Source: UBA1444 sp964521625 (GTDB lineage Bacteria > Bacillota > Negativicutes > UBA1444). From it: a stretch of 64,000 bases of DNA. Shown here one piece after another: positions 17,478 to 25,582 of this stretch. The stretch lies in contig CAZFSM010000015.1 of the NCBI GenBank assembly GCA_964521625.1, positions 1 to 64,000 of the forward strand. Direction: 5' to 3'. Within the stretch, counting starts at the first letter, position 1. Every line of letters begins with the position of its first letter. The position numbers and the translations under genes were made by a program. The notes below the pieces were generated by a model that saw only the letters and a list, made by a program, of their open reading frames with translations, ran no database searches and had not been told where the DNA came from.

Positions 17478-18238
17478 TAGCGCCTCACGGCCTTGGTCTG
17501 GCTTAGTCTTGGCCTGGCGCAGGAGAACAGAATGGTCAGGATGACTTTCGCCATGTAATAGGGACTTTTAATCGGAGTTATCGAAGACTCGCCATGAATG
17601 CGTTCCCGCATGACTACGCCGACTTCAGCGACCCGTAATCCTTGTTTATTTAGCAAAACGATCGCATCCGGCTCCGGATAATCGCTGGAGTAATAGCGGG
17701 CCAGGACCTGCAGGCTTTTACGGTTATACAGGCGAAATCCAGAAGTGCTGTCTGTAATGCGAGTATTCACCAACGCCCGGAACATGCAATAAAAAACCTT
17801 GATGCCCAACCGCCGGCACCTGGTCGTGCGGAAGGATTCCACGTTGAGAAAGCGAGAACCGATCACCATATCGCAATGATTCTGACCCATTTCCGTGAAC
17901 AAGGCGCCCACTTCGCCCGGTACATGCTGACCGTCACCGTCAATTTGCACTACATAATCGTAGTCCTTGTTCAGCGCATATTTAAAACCGGTCTGCATTG
18001 CACCGCCGATCCCCAGATTGCAGGGGAGATCAATTACACTAACCCCTTCAACTGAACGGGCAATCACTGCCGTATCATCATGGGAGCAGTCATTGATCAC
18101 GAGGATGTCTGCCGCAGGCAAACTGGTCTGAATTTCCTGCAACACACGGGCAATATTGTTTTGTTCGTTAAATGCCGGAACAACGATAAGCGTATCCGAC
18201 TTACTGTTATGCCGTTCTGGGCCAAACTTTCTCTGCAA
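17477..18238 (-). CDS. Glycosyltransferase family 2
   Basis: 253 residues of a dolichyl/polyprenyl-phosphate sugar transferase-like GT2: DTLIVVPAFNEQNNIARVL, ILVINDCSHDDTA, VVQIDGDGQH (metal-binding DxD equivalent) and GSRFL. It probably loads a sugar from a nucleotide donor onto a lipid carrier at the cytoplasmic face. No ATG lies ahead of the fold. A TTG at 18238 has GGAGG seven bases upstream and overlaps the previous gene by 32 bases. It works with DUF2304 and the small DMT protein in the same operon. Confidence 0.88.
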   Translation of the reverse strand: MQRKFGPERHNSKSDTLIVVPAFNEQNNIARVLQEIQTSLPAADILVINDCSHDDTAVIARSVEGVSVIDLPCNLGIGGAMQTGFKYALNKDYDYVVQIDGDGQHVPGEVGALFTEMGQNHCDMVIGSRFLNVESFRTTRCRRLGIKVFYCMFRALVNTRITDSTSGFRLYNRKSLQVLARYYSSDYPEPDAIVLLNKQGLRVAEVGVVMRERIHGESSITPIKSPYYMAKVILTILFSCARPRLSQTKAVRR

Positions 18239-19445
18239 AACTCCGACCTCCGCTGATGATTCTATCCAATCCGTATGCTGCCACAATCCCGATAAACGGC
18301 ATTGCCGGAAAGCGATACCGATACATTGCATCGATAAATAACAAGATACAGAAGGCAAACACAGCCAAAACGATTCCCCACAGCACTGCTGCCCGGCCAA
18401 AAGTTCCCTCGCGAATCGCCGCAACAGTCCCGGCGATAAAAAAGACCGTCGGTAGCAACTTAAACAAATAATAGGCTATGTCAACCAAGCTCCGCAGTGG
18501 CGTCACCCAGGCCCAGACGCCCAAAAAAGCGACAGTCCGGCGAAAATACAATACACTGACAGCATCCCAGTTATTCACGATAAAGCTTAAACCCAAACTA
18601 TCCAACTTATTAATCGTATAATTCGGTCGAAAATAATAGTCGTAGGCTGTGGCGATATCGTAAATCCGCCCTTTGGCATATACATTATATATTACCAATT
18701 TGACATTATATCGTAGTGACTCAACAAAACCGTCAAAATAATGCCCTGCATAGAGACTACCGGCTATGATGCCAATGGTCAGCAATAAACCGGACAAAAG
18801 CCAGCTATGTTTTGCCACAAACTGTCTCAGGCTATCGTGATCCAGCCTGGATAAAGCATATACTAGCATGACCACTACAACAGCAACGCCAGTCGGGCGA
18901 AATAACAACAGATATAACGCTGCGGCGACAAACAGAATTCGGTCCTGTTTTCGTCGCGTATCGAGAGCTTTGATCAATAGGTACACACATAAAATCAACA
19001 AACTGACAAAAAAACTGTCTGAGAGCACGTACGTCGACCACAGCGTAACATCCCAATTATACAGATAAAAAAATCCGGCGATCACTCCGGTCCGCTTGTT
19101 GAACAAAGTCCGGCCAATCAGATAAATCAAGATAATCGCCAAGCTCGCCGCAAACGCCTGGGTGTAAACAATCGCCACCGGATCGTTAAACAGCGCCAGC
19201 AATCCAGTCAACAACAGATTGTAGCCCAGATAGAGGATTTCGTCGATATTCATCCGGATAGAAAAATTCTCCAACAAAGCCCGGGCATAGCCCAAGTACC
19301 AGTCGCTGTCCTGCGACCGGGGCAGGCCGCGTCCGCACAGAACCAGCCAAATCGAATGACTGAGCGTACGATAAAGGGAAAGAGCGACCAGCGCCACAGG
19401 CGGCAAATACTCCCACGACCAGAGTTTTTGAAAAAAATGGCGCAC
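18207..19445 (-). CDS. Polytopic membrane glycosyltransferase (GT39/ArnT-like)
   Basis: About 412 residues with ten or more membrane helices. A first extracytoplasmic loop contains RSQDSDWYLGYARALL, which fits the acidic catalytic loop of GT-C enzymes that use lipid-linked sugars, and a MNIDEILYLGYNLLLTGLLAL stretch follows. Start: GTG at 19445 lies downstream of AGGAG with long spacing; a more upstream GTG at 19511 lacks any ribosome site. First gene of the seven-gene polysaccharide operon running to 14133. Confidence 0.75.
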   Translation of the reverse strand: MRHFFQKLWSWEYLPPVALVALSLYRTLSHSIWLVLCGRGLPRSQDSDWYLGYARALLENFSIRMNIDEILYLGYNLLLTGLLALFNDPVAIVYTQAFAASLAIILIYLIGRTLFNKRTGVIAGFFYLYNWDVTLWSTYVLSDSFFVSLLILCVYLLIKALDTRRKQDRILFVAAALYLLLFRPTGVAVVVVMLVYALSRLDHDSLRQFVAKHSWLLSGLLLTIGIIAGSLYAGHYFDGFVESLRYNVKLVIYNVYAKGRIYDIATAYDYYFRPNYTINKLDSLGLSFIVNNWDAVSVLYFRRTVAFLGVWAWVTPLRSLVDIAYYLFKLLPTVFFIAGTVAAIREGTFGRAAVLWGIVLAVFAFCILLFIDAMYRYRFPAMPFIGIVAAYGLDRIISGGRSFAEKVWPRTA

Positions 19446-19674
19446 CTGGCAGTCTCGCTCCTCGTCACCGCTGTTCTTAATTACTTTACTTATATTACTA
19501 CAGAATATCACCGCTTAATAGAGGGCGCGCACTTAAATCTGACTGCAAAGTTCACAGTTTTGTCACAGATGCGCCATCTTTCTGTAAATTCTCCCCACTA
19601 TAATAAATTATAAGCTCAATTCATCAGCCCGAAACAATTCCAACCGCTGAACAGAGGAAATGGAGGAATGCTGT

Positions 19675-20184
19675 GTGAAAACGAATGCGCCAAAAAAAAT
19701 TGTTTGCTCGGTCTTGATCAGTCTGTTGCAATTTGGTGGCGGCGCTTACGTCGCAGAAGCATCTTCAAGGGATGACCAGCGCCGAACCCAGCACGAATCG
19801 CGTGATACTCGCGATAATTATGACCGTCGGTATAATGAACGAGAGTGGCAAGAAAAACATGGCCAGCATGAAAAGGAACTAGCCCACTGGCGTCATCAGT
19901 CGGAACTGCGACGCGAACAAGCCTTGCGACGTCATGATCGGGAAAATGACCGGGAATGGCGGCATCGTCAGTGGCTGGAAGAGCAACGGTTGCAACATCA
20001 GCAAGAAGAAATCCGCCAACGCCAGTGGTGGGAACATCAACGGCATGAACAGGAACTGCGGCGCCTGTCGCATGAAAACGAGCGCGAGTGGCGGCATCGT
20101 CATTGGCTCGAACAGCAGCGGCATGATCATGAGATGAGACAGATCGAAATTGTTGTCCTGTCGTTACTGCTACTCACCAGTTAG
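19675..20184 (+). CDS. Exported His/Arg/Glu/Trp-rich coiled-coil protein with C-terminal hydrophobic tail
   Basis: 169 residues, family not recognised. Start: GTG at 19675 with GGAGG eight bases upstream is preferred over the ATG at 19660. A signal-like N-terminus (KTNAPKKIVCSVLISLLQF) ends near AEASS. Residues about 35-150 are almost all charged or polar helix with recurring EWRHRxWLEEQR units (two clear copies, near NDREWRHRQW and NEREWRHRHW) and many His and Trp. The last 13 residues are hydrophobic (IEIVVLSLLLLTS) and could anchor the protein. Composition suggests metal or nucleic-acid/polyanion contact in the envelope, but this is a guess. A terminator follows. Confidence 0.65.
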   Translation: MKTNAPKKIVCSVLISLLQFGGGAYVAEASSRDDQRRTQHESRDTRDNYDRRYNEREWQEKHGQHEKELAHWRHQSELRREQALRRHDRENDREWRHRQWLEEQRLQHQQEEIRQRQWWEHQRHEQELRRLSHENEREWRHRHWLEQQRHDHEMRQIEIVVLSLLLLTS

Positions 20185-20233
20185 TTCAGCAACATATACA
20201 TAACATATATCGAAATATCCCCTGAAAAAAAAT

Positions 20234-20287
20234 AAACGGAGCCGGGAACAATGCTGCATACTTTCACCCGGTTCCGCTTATTTTTTC
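20234..20287 (+). terminator. Terminator after the coiled-coil gene
   Basis: Imperfect GC-rich stem (AAACGGAGCCGGG with the ACCCGGTTCCGCTT arm), an 18-base loop and a TTTTTT tail, about 50 bases after the stop at 20184. It also faces the end of the hydrogenase operon. Confidence 0.75.
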
Positions 20288-20335
20288 TAAAATCAAGGGC
20301 GCTCAATATATTAGGAACATTTTTTACTTTGCGCT

Positions 20336-20584
20336 TTACGCGCCCTGCAGACTAAATTTCTCTTCCAGCAACCCGAGCAGTCGATCCGCTGTCAGGCCGG
20401 ATACGAGAACACCATCGACTCTGACATTTGGTCCCTGTCGACAGCTTTTTAGGCAATCCACCTTACAAAGATCGATTGTTTCGCGCCTTGGGGCGGGCAG
20501 GGTTTCGACGACCTCAAGCAATTCCTGCGATCCCAGCAGGTGGCATGAAGTGCCTTGGCAAATTTCCAGTTTGATCTTTTTCAT
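20336..20584 (-). CDS. Thioredoxin-like [2Fe-2S] ferredoxin (NuoE C-terminal-like), copy 2
   Basis: 82 residues with the thioredoxin-like [2Fe-2S] fold seen in NuoE/HydC C-termini: ICQGTSCHLLGS supplies Cys-x4-Cys, and DLCKVDCLKSC supplies the second pair. The ATG at 20584 is seven bases after GGAGGA; an ATG at 20590 is directly adjacent to it. Last gene of the hyd operon. Likely an electron-transfer partner or accessory subunit of the hydrogenase (inference). Confidence 0.8.
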   Translation of the reverse strand: MKKIKLEICQGTSCHLLGSQELLEVVETLPAPRRETIDLCKVDCLKSCRQGPNVRVDGVLVSGLTADRLLGLLEEKFSLQGA

Positions 20585-20606
20585 TTCCATTCCTCCATTT
20601 GTCCGA

Positions 20607-20864
20607 TCAAACACGGGCCCCGACGAGCGGCAAAACCTGCTTGGCAAAGAAATCGCGGGCCGTTGCCCCGGACACGCTTTGCACTTCGCCATCGCCGATT
20701 CGCACCGAAACCGCTTGCGTGCAATGGCCCAGGCAGAAAGCGGCCCGGGTATCGACCTGATCGGTAAGGCCATACTCTTCCGTCAACTGCTGCAAAGAAT
20801 TGATAACATTGTAGGAACCTTTGATATGACAAGCGCTGCCAATACAAACATTAATAACAATCAT
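20607..20864 (-). CDS. Thioredoxin-like [2Fe-2S] ferredoxin (NuoE C-terminal-like), copy 1
   Basis: 85 residues with INVCIGSACHIKGS and AFCLGHCTQAVSV, the four-Cys pattern of thioredoxin-like [2Fe-2S] proteins. A GTG at 20873 would overlap the hydA stop, while the ATG at 20864 has better spacing from GGAAAGG. It sits between hydA and the second small ferredoxin-like gene with short gaps, so all five genes are probably one transcript. In some acetogens (Acetobacterium woodii) small extra subunits are encoded with HydABC; equivalence is not shown here. Confidence 0.8.
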   Translation of the reverse strand: MIVINVCIGSACHIKGSYNVINSLQQLTEEYGLTDQVDTRAAFCLGHCTQAVSVRIGDGEVQSVSGATARDFFAKQVLPLVGARV

Positions 20865-20869
20865 CGCAT

Positions 20870-22558
20870 TCACGCCTTTCCGTGATAATGCACATGCAGT
20901 AATTTATGCACCTTGCCTTTGAGCAATCCGCCATAGAGCGCCATGATCACCGGGTTTTCCTCGGAACGTTTGATCGTGCTCATCCGGTCGGTTTCATACA
21001 AACCGGCGCTACGCCGCTTTTTGCCTTCGCTGTTGGTGACCGGTTGTCCGGCGCCGCAAATACAGCCGCCGGGGCAGGCCATTACTTCGACGAAATCGTA
21101 CTGTTTTTCACCGCGTTGCATTTTTTTGATCAGGTTTTCGGCGTTTTTAATACCACTGACAATGGCGATCTTCACTTCACGGCCATGGTAATCGAGACTC
21201 GTTTCCTTGACTCCCTGCAAACCGCGGACGCCAGAGAAGGGAATCGCCCGAAGCGCCGGCGCTGATTTATCATCAGAAATTCTGCGGATTACGGCTTCGG
21301 TCACGCCGCCTGTCACGCCAAAAATCACACCGGCCCCGCTGGTCGCGCCAAACGGCATATCGACGGCTTCCGGCGCGATCTCTGAAAACACAATGCCTGC
21401 TTCACGAATCATCTGCACCAGTTCCTGGGTAGTGATGACATAATCCACATAGGGAACGCCGGCTTCTGTGAACTCGTCGCGCGCCGCTTCCTGTTTCTTG
21501 GCCGTGCAGGGCATGATCGCCACCACAACCACCCGGCGATTGGAGTGACTATAGTGTTCTTTTAATACCGCGCCAAACATCTGCATCGGCGAACGGCAGG
21601 TCGAGATATTTCCCATCAGTTCCGGATGATACAATTCGGCGTATTTTACCCAGGCCGGGCAGCAAGAGGTAAACAGCGGCAATTTTTCACCTTTCTGGAC
21701 TTTCGCCAGAAACTCGCCCGCTTCCTCAAGCACGGTCAGGTCGGCGCCTGTCGTCGTATCAAACACTTCGTCGAAACCAATCCGGCGCAGCGCCGCGACA
21801 ATTTTTCCCATCACATTGTCGCCTTCAGCCAGTCCCAGCTCCGCGCCGACACCGACCCGAACCGCCGGTGCGATCTGCACCACGACTTTGGCATTGCTGT
21901 CGCTGAGATCTTTCCAAAGTTTGGACGTATCATTTTTTACCACAATGGCTCCAGTAGGGCAGACTGCTGCGCACTGGCCGCAGCCGATACATTTCGTTGC
22001 GGCAATCGGCTCGTCAAACGCCGTGCTGATCGTCATTTTCGAGCCGCGGTGGGCAAAATCGATCGCGCCGATGTTTTGCACTTCTTCGCACATCCGCACG
22101 CAGTCGCCGCAGAGGATGCATTTGCTCTTGTCGCGGACAATCGCCAGCGAGGATGTGTCCAGTTCCGGCTCGCCGGCTGTGTTGCTGAAACGGACTTGTT
22201 TGATGCCGAACCGTTGGGCCAGTTCCTGAAGTTTACATTTACCGTTCTTTTCGCAGGTCGTACAGTCGCGGCAGTGGTTTGCCAACAGCAATTCCAAAAT
22301 CATTTTGCGATATTTGCGCAGCCGCGGCGTATTGGTGCGAATCTCCATACCGGCTTGCGGCGGCGTAGAGCAGGATGCATGAATCTCACCAGATTTATCT
22401 TCGACCACGCACATCCGGCAGGCGCCATACACCGACAACTCGGAATAATAACAGAAGGTCGGCAGCTCAATACCGGCTTTGCGAATGACCGCGAGGATGT
22501 TTTGCTCGCCCTCGATCTCCACCGGCATATTGTCTATCATCATAAACTCTGTGCTCAC
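20870..22558 (-). CDS. hydA: [FeFe]-hydrogenase catalytic subunit, NADH-linked group A3 type
   Basis: 562 residues. N-terminal [2Fe-2S] domain (C36, C47, C50, C63), His-ligated [4Fe-4S] (H95, C99, C102, C108), two ferredoxin clusters (C147/150/153/157 and C190/193/196/200), then the H-cluster domain with TSCCPAW (C299, C300), MPCTAKKQEA (C351) and MACPGGC (C495, C499), and the small-subunit-like C-terminus. Every ligand is intact. With HydB and HydC it should couple H2 to NADH and ferredoxin, as in electron-bifurcating hydrogenases. Start GTG at 22558 follows GGGAGG. The hydB stop lies five bases upstream. Maturation genes hydEFG are not in the window. Confidence 0.94.
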   Translation of the reverse strand: MSTEFMMIDNMPVEIEGEQNILAVIRKAGIELPTFCYYSELSVYGACRMCVVEDKSGEIHASCSTPPQAGMEIRTNTPRLRKYRKMILELLLANHCRDCTTCEKNGKCKLQELAQRFGIKQVRFSNTAGEPELDTSSLAIVRDKSKCILCGDCVRMCEEVQNIGAIDFAHRGSKMTISTAFDEPIAATKCIGCGQCAAVCPTGAIVVKNDTSKLWKDLSDSNAKVVVQIAPAVRVGVGAELGLAEGDNVMGKIVAALRRIGFDEVFDTTTGADLTVLEEAGEFLAKVQKGEKLPLFTSCCPAWVKYAELYHPELMGNISTCRSPMQMFGAVLKEHYSHSNRRVVVVAIMPCTAKKQEAARDEFTEAGVPYVDYVITTQELVQMIREAGIVFSEIAPEAVDMPFGATSGAGVIFGVTGGVTEAVIRRISDDKSAPALRAIPFSGVRGLQGVKETSLDYHGREVKIAIVSGIKNAENLIKKMQRGEKQYDFVEVMACPGGCICGAGQPVTNSEGKKRRSAGLYETDRMSTIKRSEENPVIMALYGGLLKGKVHKLLHVHYHGKA

Positions 22559-22562
22559 GGTG

Positions 22563-24437
22563 TCAGTCCTCCCTTATCGCTTTGAACGGACAGCTCTCGA
22601 TACAGGCGCCGCACTTGATACATTTTGCCTGATCGATCACAAACGGGTCCTTAATCTTGCCGGAAATCGCGTTGACCGGGCAGGCGCGGGAACATTTGGA
22701 GCAACCGCGACAGAGGGCCGGATCAATCAGGATTATTTTCAGTTTCTGGCAGCTCTTTGCCGGACAGCGTTTTTCCCGTACATGCGCTTCGTATTCGTCA
22801 CGGAAATATTTGATCGTGCTAATGACCGGCAACGGCGCCGTCTTGCCGAGTCCGCAGAGAGCGGTGGAAGAAATCGTATCCGCCAGTTCCAGCAGCATAT
22901 CCAGGTCTGCCATTTCTCCCTGACCAGTCACGATCCGTTCCAAAATCTGCAACATCCGCTTGGTCCCTTCTCTACAGGGGACACATTTGCCGCAGGATTC
23001 GTTCTGGGTAAAATTCATGAAAAAGCGGGCAACTTCCACCATACAGGTGTGTTCGTCCATAACCACCAGGCCGCCGGAGCCGATCATCGCACCAGCTTTT
23101 TTCAGCGAATCAAAATCAAGCGGCAGGTCGAGATGCTCTTTGGTCAGACAGCCGCCGGAAGGTCCGCCGATTTGTACGGCCTTGAACCCGGCCCCGTCAC
23201 GGATACCGCCGCCGATATCAAAGATAACTTCGCGCAGCGTCGTTCCCATCGGCACTTCGATCAAACCGGTATTCTCAATATTGCCGGTCAGAGCAAACGC
23301 CTTGGTGCCAGGGCTTTTTTCCGGCCCGATTGATTTGTACCAGGCCGACCCCCTGTTGATAATCAGCGGCACATTGGCAAAGGTCTCCACATTGTTCAAG
23401 ACCGTCGGTTTCCCATACAGTCCCTGTTCGACTGTACGAGGCGGTTTTACTCGCGGCATGCCGCGTTTGCCTTCGATCGAAGTCGTCAATGCGCTGCCTT
23501 CACCGCAAACAAAAGCGCCTGCGCCTTTACTGATCTTGATATCGAAGGCGCGACCGGAACCGAGGATGTTATCGCCAAGCAAGCCAAACGTCCGGTTTTG
23601 GGCAATCGCGGTTTCCAATCGCTGAATCGCCAGCGGATATTCGGCCCGCACATAGATATAACCATAGGCTGCGCCGCAGGCAATGCCAGCAATCATCATC
23701 CCTTCGATCATCCGGTGGGGATCGCCCTCCATGACGCTGCGGTCCATGAACGCGCCGGGGTCGCCCTCATCGCCGTTACAGACGACAAATTTGACTTCCG
23801 ATTTCTGCCGTTTGACCTGCGACCATTTGCGACCGGCCGGATAGCCGCCGCCGCCGCGCCCGCGCAGGTTCGACTCGTCGATCACTTTGACGATCTCATC
23901 CGGGCTCAGCTCGAACAATGCTTTTTCAAACGCTTTGTAGCCGCCGATCGCCATATACTCCTGCAGAGAAGTGGCGTCGATGTGGCCGCAATGCTCCAGC
24001 ACCAGTCGGGTTTGCTTCTTATAGAACGGGATTTCTTCCTGGGTCGCATATTGATGGCCGTCTTTTTGGTATGTCAGCCGCTCCACCACTGTATCGCCGA
24101 CAATCGACCGGCTGATAATCTCGGCGCAGTCTTCCATCTTCACCTTGATGTATAGCCAGCCCATCGGTTCAATCCGCACAAGTGGCCCCATTTCACAAAA
24201 ACCGTGACAACCGCTTTTTTTCACGCCGACCGAATGCTCGTGCGGCTCTTTCTCCAAACTGACCGCACAGGCAATTCCTGTTTGCTCAATCAACCGGACC
24301 AGTTCCGCGTAGATCTCGAGCGAACCGCCAGCCACGCAACCGGTCCCGGCACAGACAAGAATCTTCTTTTGCTGAAGATCCAGCGCCGATTTATAGTGAC
24401 TCCGGGCATTTTGCAAATCTTGCCTATTTAACAGCAT
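22563..24437 (-). CDS. hydB: NuoF-like flavoprotein subunit of NADH-linked [FeFe]-hydrogenase
   Basis: 624 residues. Modules in order: thioredoxin-like [2Fe-2S] domain (VCAGTGCVAGGS, then SGCHGFCEMG), the 51-kDa FMN/NADH domain with RGRGGGGYPAGRKWS and GDEGDPGAFMDRS, the SLBB-like region, the [4Fe-4S] ligand motif ESCGKCVPCREGTKRM, and a C-terminal double ferredoxin (CRGCSKCSRACP and CIKCGACIESCP). This is the HydB layout of bifurcating hydrogenases, where FMN receives or donates electrons to NAD. It overlaps hydC by 14 bases and is followed five bases later by hydA. Confidence 0.93.
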   Translation of the reverse strand: MLLNRQDLQNARSHYKSALDLQQKKILVCAGTGCVAGGSLEIYAELVRLIEQTGIACAVSLEKEPHEHSVGVKKSGCHGFCEMGPLVRIEPMGWLYIKVKMEDCAEIISRSIVGDTVVERLTYQKDGHQYATQEEIPFYKKQTRLVLEHCGHIDATSLQEYMAIGGYKAFEKALFELSPDEIVKVIDESNLRGRGGGGYPAGRKWSQVKRQKSEVKFVVCNGDEGDPGAFMDRSVMEGDPHRMIEGMMIAGIACGAAYGYIYVRAEYPLAIQRLETAIAQNRTFGLLGDNILGSGRAFDIKISKGAGAFVCGEGSALTTSIEGKRGMPRVKPPRTVEQGLYGKPTVLNNVETFANVPLIINRGSAWYKSIGPEKSPGTKAFALTGNIENTGLIEVPMGTTLREVIFDIGGGIRDGAGFKAVQIGGPSGGCLTKEHLDLPLDFDSLKKAGAMIGSGGLVVMDEHTCMVEVARFFMNFTQNESCGKCVPCREGTKRMLQILERIVTGQGEMADLDMLLELADTISSTALCGLGKTAPLPVISTIKYFRDEYEAHVREKRCPAKSCQKLKIILIDPALCRGCSKCSRACPVNAISGKIKDPFVIDQAKCIKCGACIESCPFKAIRED

Positions 24438-24915
24438 CGCAGTCTTCCTCCCTGAGTTTTGCCAGCAGATCGCTTGCTTTATCCGGCGTCATAGCCGGGT
24501 AAACCTTATCGTTTACAGTCAGTACCGGGGCCAGGCCGCAGGCGCCCAGGCAGGAAACCGTCTCCACCGTGAATAACAGGTCATCGGTTGTTACCTTGGT
24601 TTCACTCAGCCCCAGGTCTTTTCGCATCCGGTCCAGCATCGGGATCGATTTGCGCACATGACAGGCGGTGCCGTCGCACACTCGAACCACGTATTTGCCT
24701 TTGGGATGCAGCGAAAAATTTTCATAAAAAGTTGCCACGCTATAAATTTTAGCCGTGCTGATATGGAGTTTTTCGGACAGAACCGGAAACACTTCCTTGG
24801 GAATGTAGCGGTATTTGGCCTGAATATCCTGCAAGATAGCAATAATGCTGCCGGCAGAATATCGGTATCGCGCCAGTATCTCATCTACTTCCTTGAAATC
24901 AACCGTAGCGTTCAC
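24424..24915 (-). CDS. hydC: NuoE-like [2Fe-2S] subunit of the hydrogenase
   Basis: 163 residues from a GTG at 24915 with AGGAGG seven bases upstream (an upstream in-frame start at 24978 has no ribosome site). The N-terminal helical bundle (VDEILARYR, IAILQDIQAKYRYIPKEVFPVLSEKL) is followed by the thioredoxin-like domain with VRVCDGTACHVR and SCLGACGLAPV, giving the four Cys of the [2Fe-2S] centre. First gene of hydC-hydB-hydA. A Rex-like palindrome lies about 75 bases upstream at 24991-25008. Confidence 0.92.
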   Translation of the reverse strand: MNATVDFKEVDEILARYRYSAGSIIAILQDIQAKYRYIPKEVFPVLSEKLHISTAKIYSVATFYENFSLHPKGKYVVRVCDGTACHVRKSIPMLDRMRKDLGLSETKVTTDDLLFTVETVSCLGACGLAPVLTVNDKVYPAMTPDKASDLLAKLREEDCDAVK

Positions 24916-24990
24916 AACAAGACCTCCTGCAATTTTGTAGTTCTTCAACAATTCATAGTGTACAGCAACAAAATTCAAAATTCAACTCAT

Positions 24991-25008
24991 TTGTGAAAAA
25001 ATTCTCTT
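24991..25008. promoter_or_regulatory. Candidate Rex operator upstream of the hyd operon
   Basis: TTGTGAAAAAATTCTCTT matches the Rex consensus TTGTGAA-N4-TTCACAA perfectly in the left half and partly in the right half. A related half-site (GTGAATTTTTTA) follows near 25016. Rex senses NADH/NAD and commonly controls hydrogenase genes in Firmicutes; binding here is inference. Confidence 0.4.
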
Positions 25009-25134
25009 TTAATTAGTGAATTTTTTATCATTTACATTTTTTCATAGATTGCTGCGATTTTTCACAGCTTCTTAACAATCGACACTTTCAACAATGCGAT
25101 AATGACATTAACAAATATAAAAGGGGAGAGGCGA

Positions 25135-25578
25135 ATGACGACTGGTTTGATTACCATGCAAGGACAGAAAAAAATTGCCATGATCGCTCATGACAACAAG
25201 AAAACCGCTTTGCTCGAATGGGCCCGTTACAATCGAAAACTGCTGGGAAAGCACAAACTCTTCGCGACAGGAACCACCGGGCAACTATTGGCAACCGAGC
25301 TGAATCTGGACATCCACCGATTCGCCAGCGGCCCGCTTGGCGGCGACCAACAAGTCGGCGCCAAAATTGTCGAAGGGGATATCGATTTCATCATTTTCTT
25401 CTGGGACCCTTTGGAACCGCAGCCGCATGACGTTGATGTCAAAGCGCTGCTGCGTATTGCGGTCGTTTACAACATCCCAACCGCCTGCAACAGGGCCAGC
25501 GCCGACTTCATTATTTCATCGCCGCTAATGGACGCCAAATACGAACGGATCGTCAACGCCAAGATCGTTCGCAACTAA
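25135..25578 (+). CDS. mgsA: Methylglyoxal synthase
   Basis: 147 residues, the usual size. It converts dihydroxyacetone phosphate to methylglyoxal and phosphate in the cytoplasm, relieving sugar-phosphate stress. Motifs: KKIAMIAHDNKK at the start, FATGTTGQLL (phosphate-binding loop), SGPLGGDQQVGAKI, the catalytic Asp in EGDIDFIIFFWDPL, HDVDVKALLRIAVV and NIPTACNRASADF. The ATG at 25135 follows GGGGAG; the frame extends further but without a ribosome site. It is divergent from the hyd operon. Confidence 0.95.
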   Translation: MTTGLITMQGQKKIAMIAHDNKKTALLEWARYNRKLLGKHKLFATGTTGQLLATELNLDIHRFASGPLGGDQQVGAKIVEGDIDFIIFFWDPLEPQPHDVDVKALLRIAVVYNIPTACNRASADFIISSPLMDAKYERIVNAKIVRN

Positions 25579-25582
25579 ACGA

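Noticed and set aside
21626..23333. Long + strand frames of 319 and 284 codons
   Set aside because: They are shadows of hydA and hydB, which carry all expected metal ligands on the minus strand.
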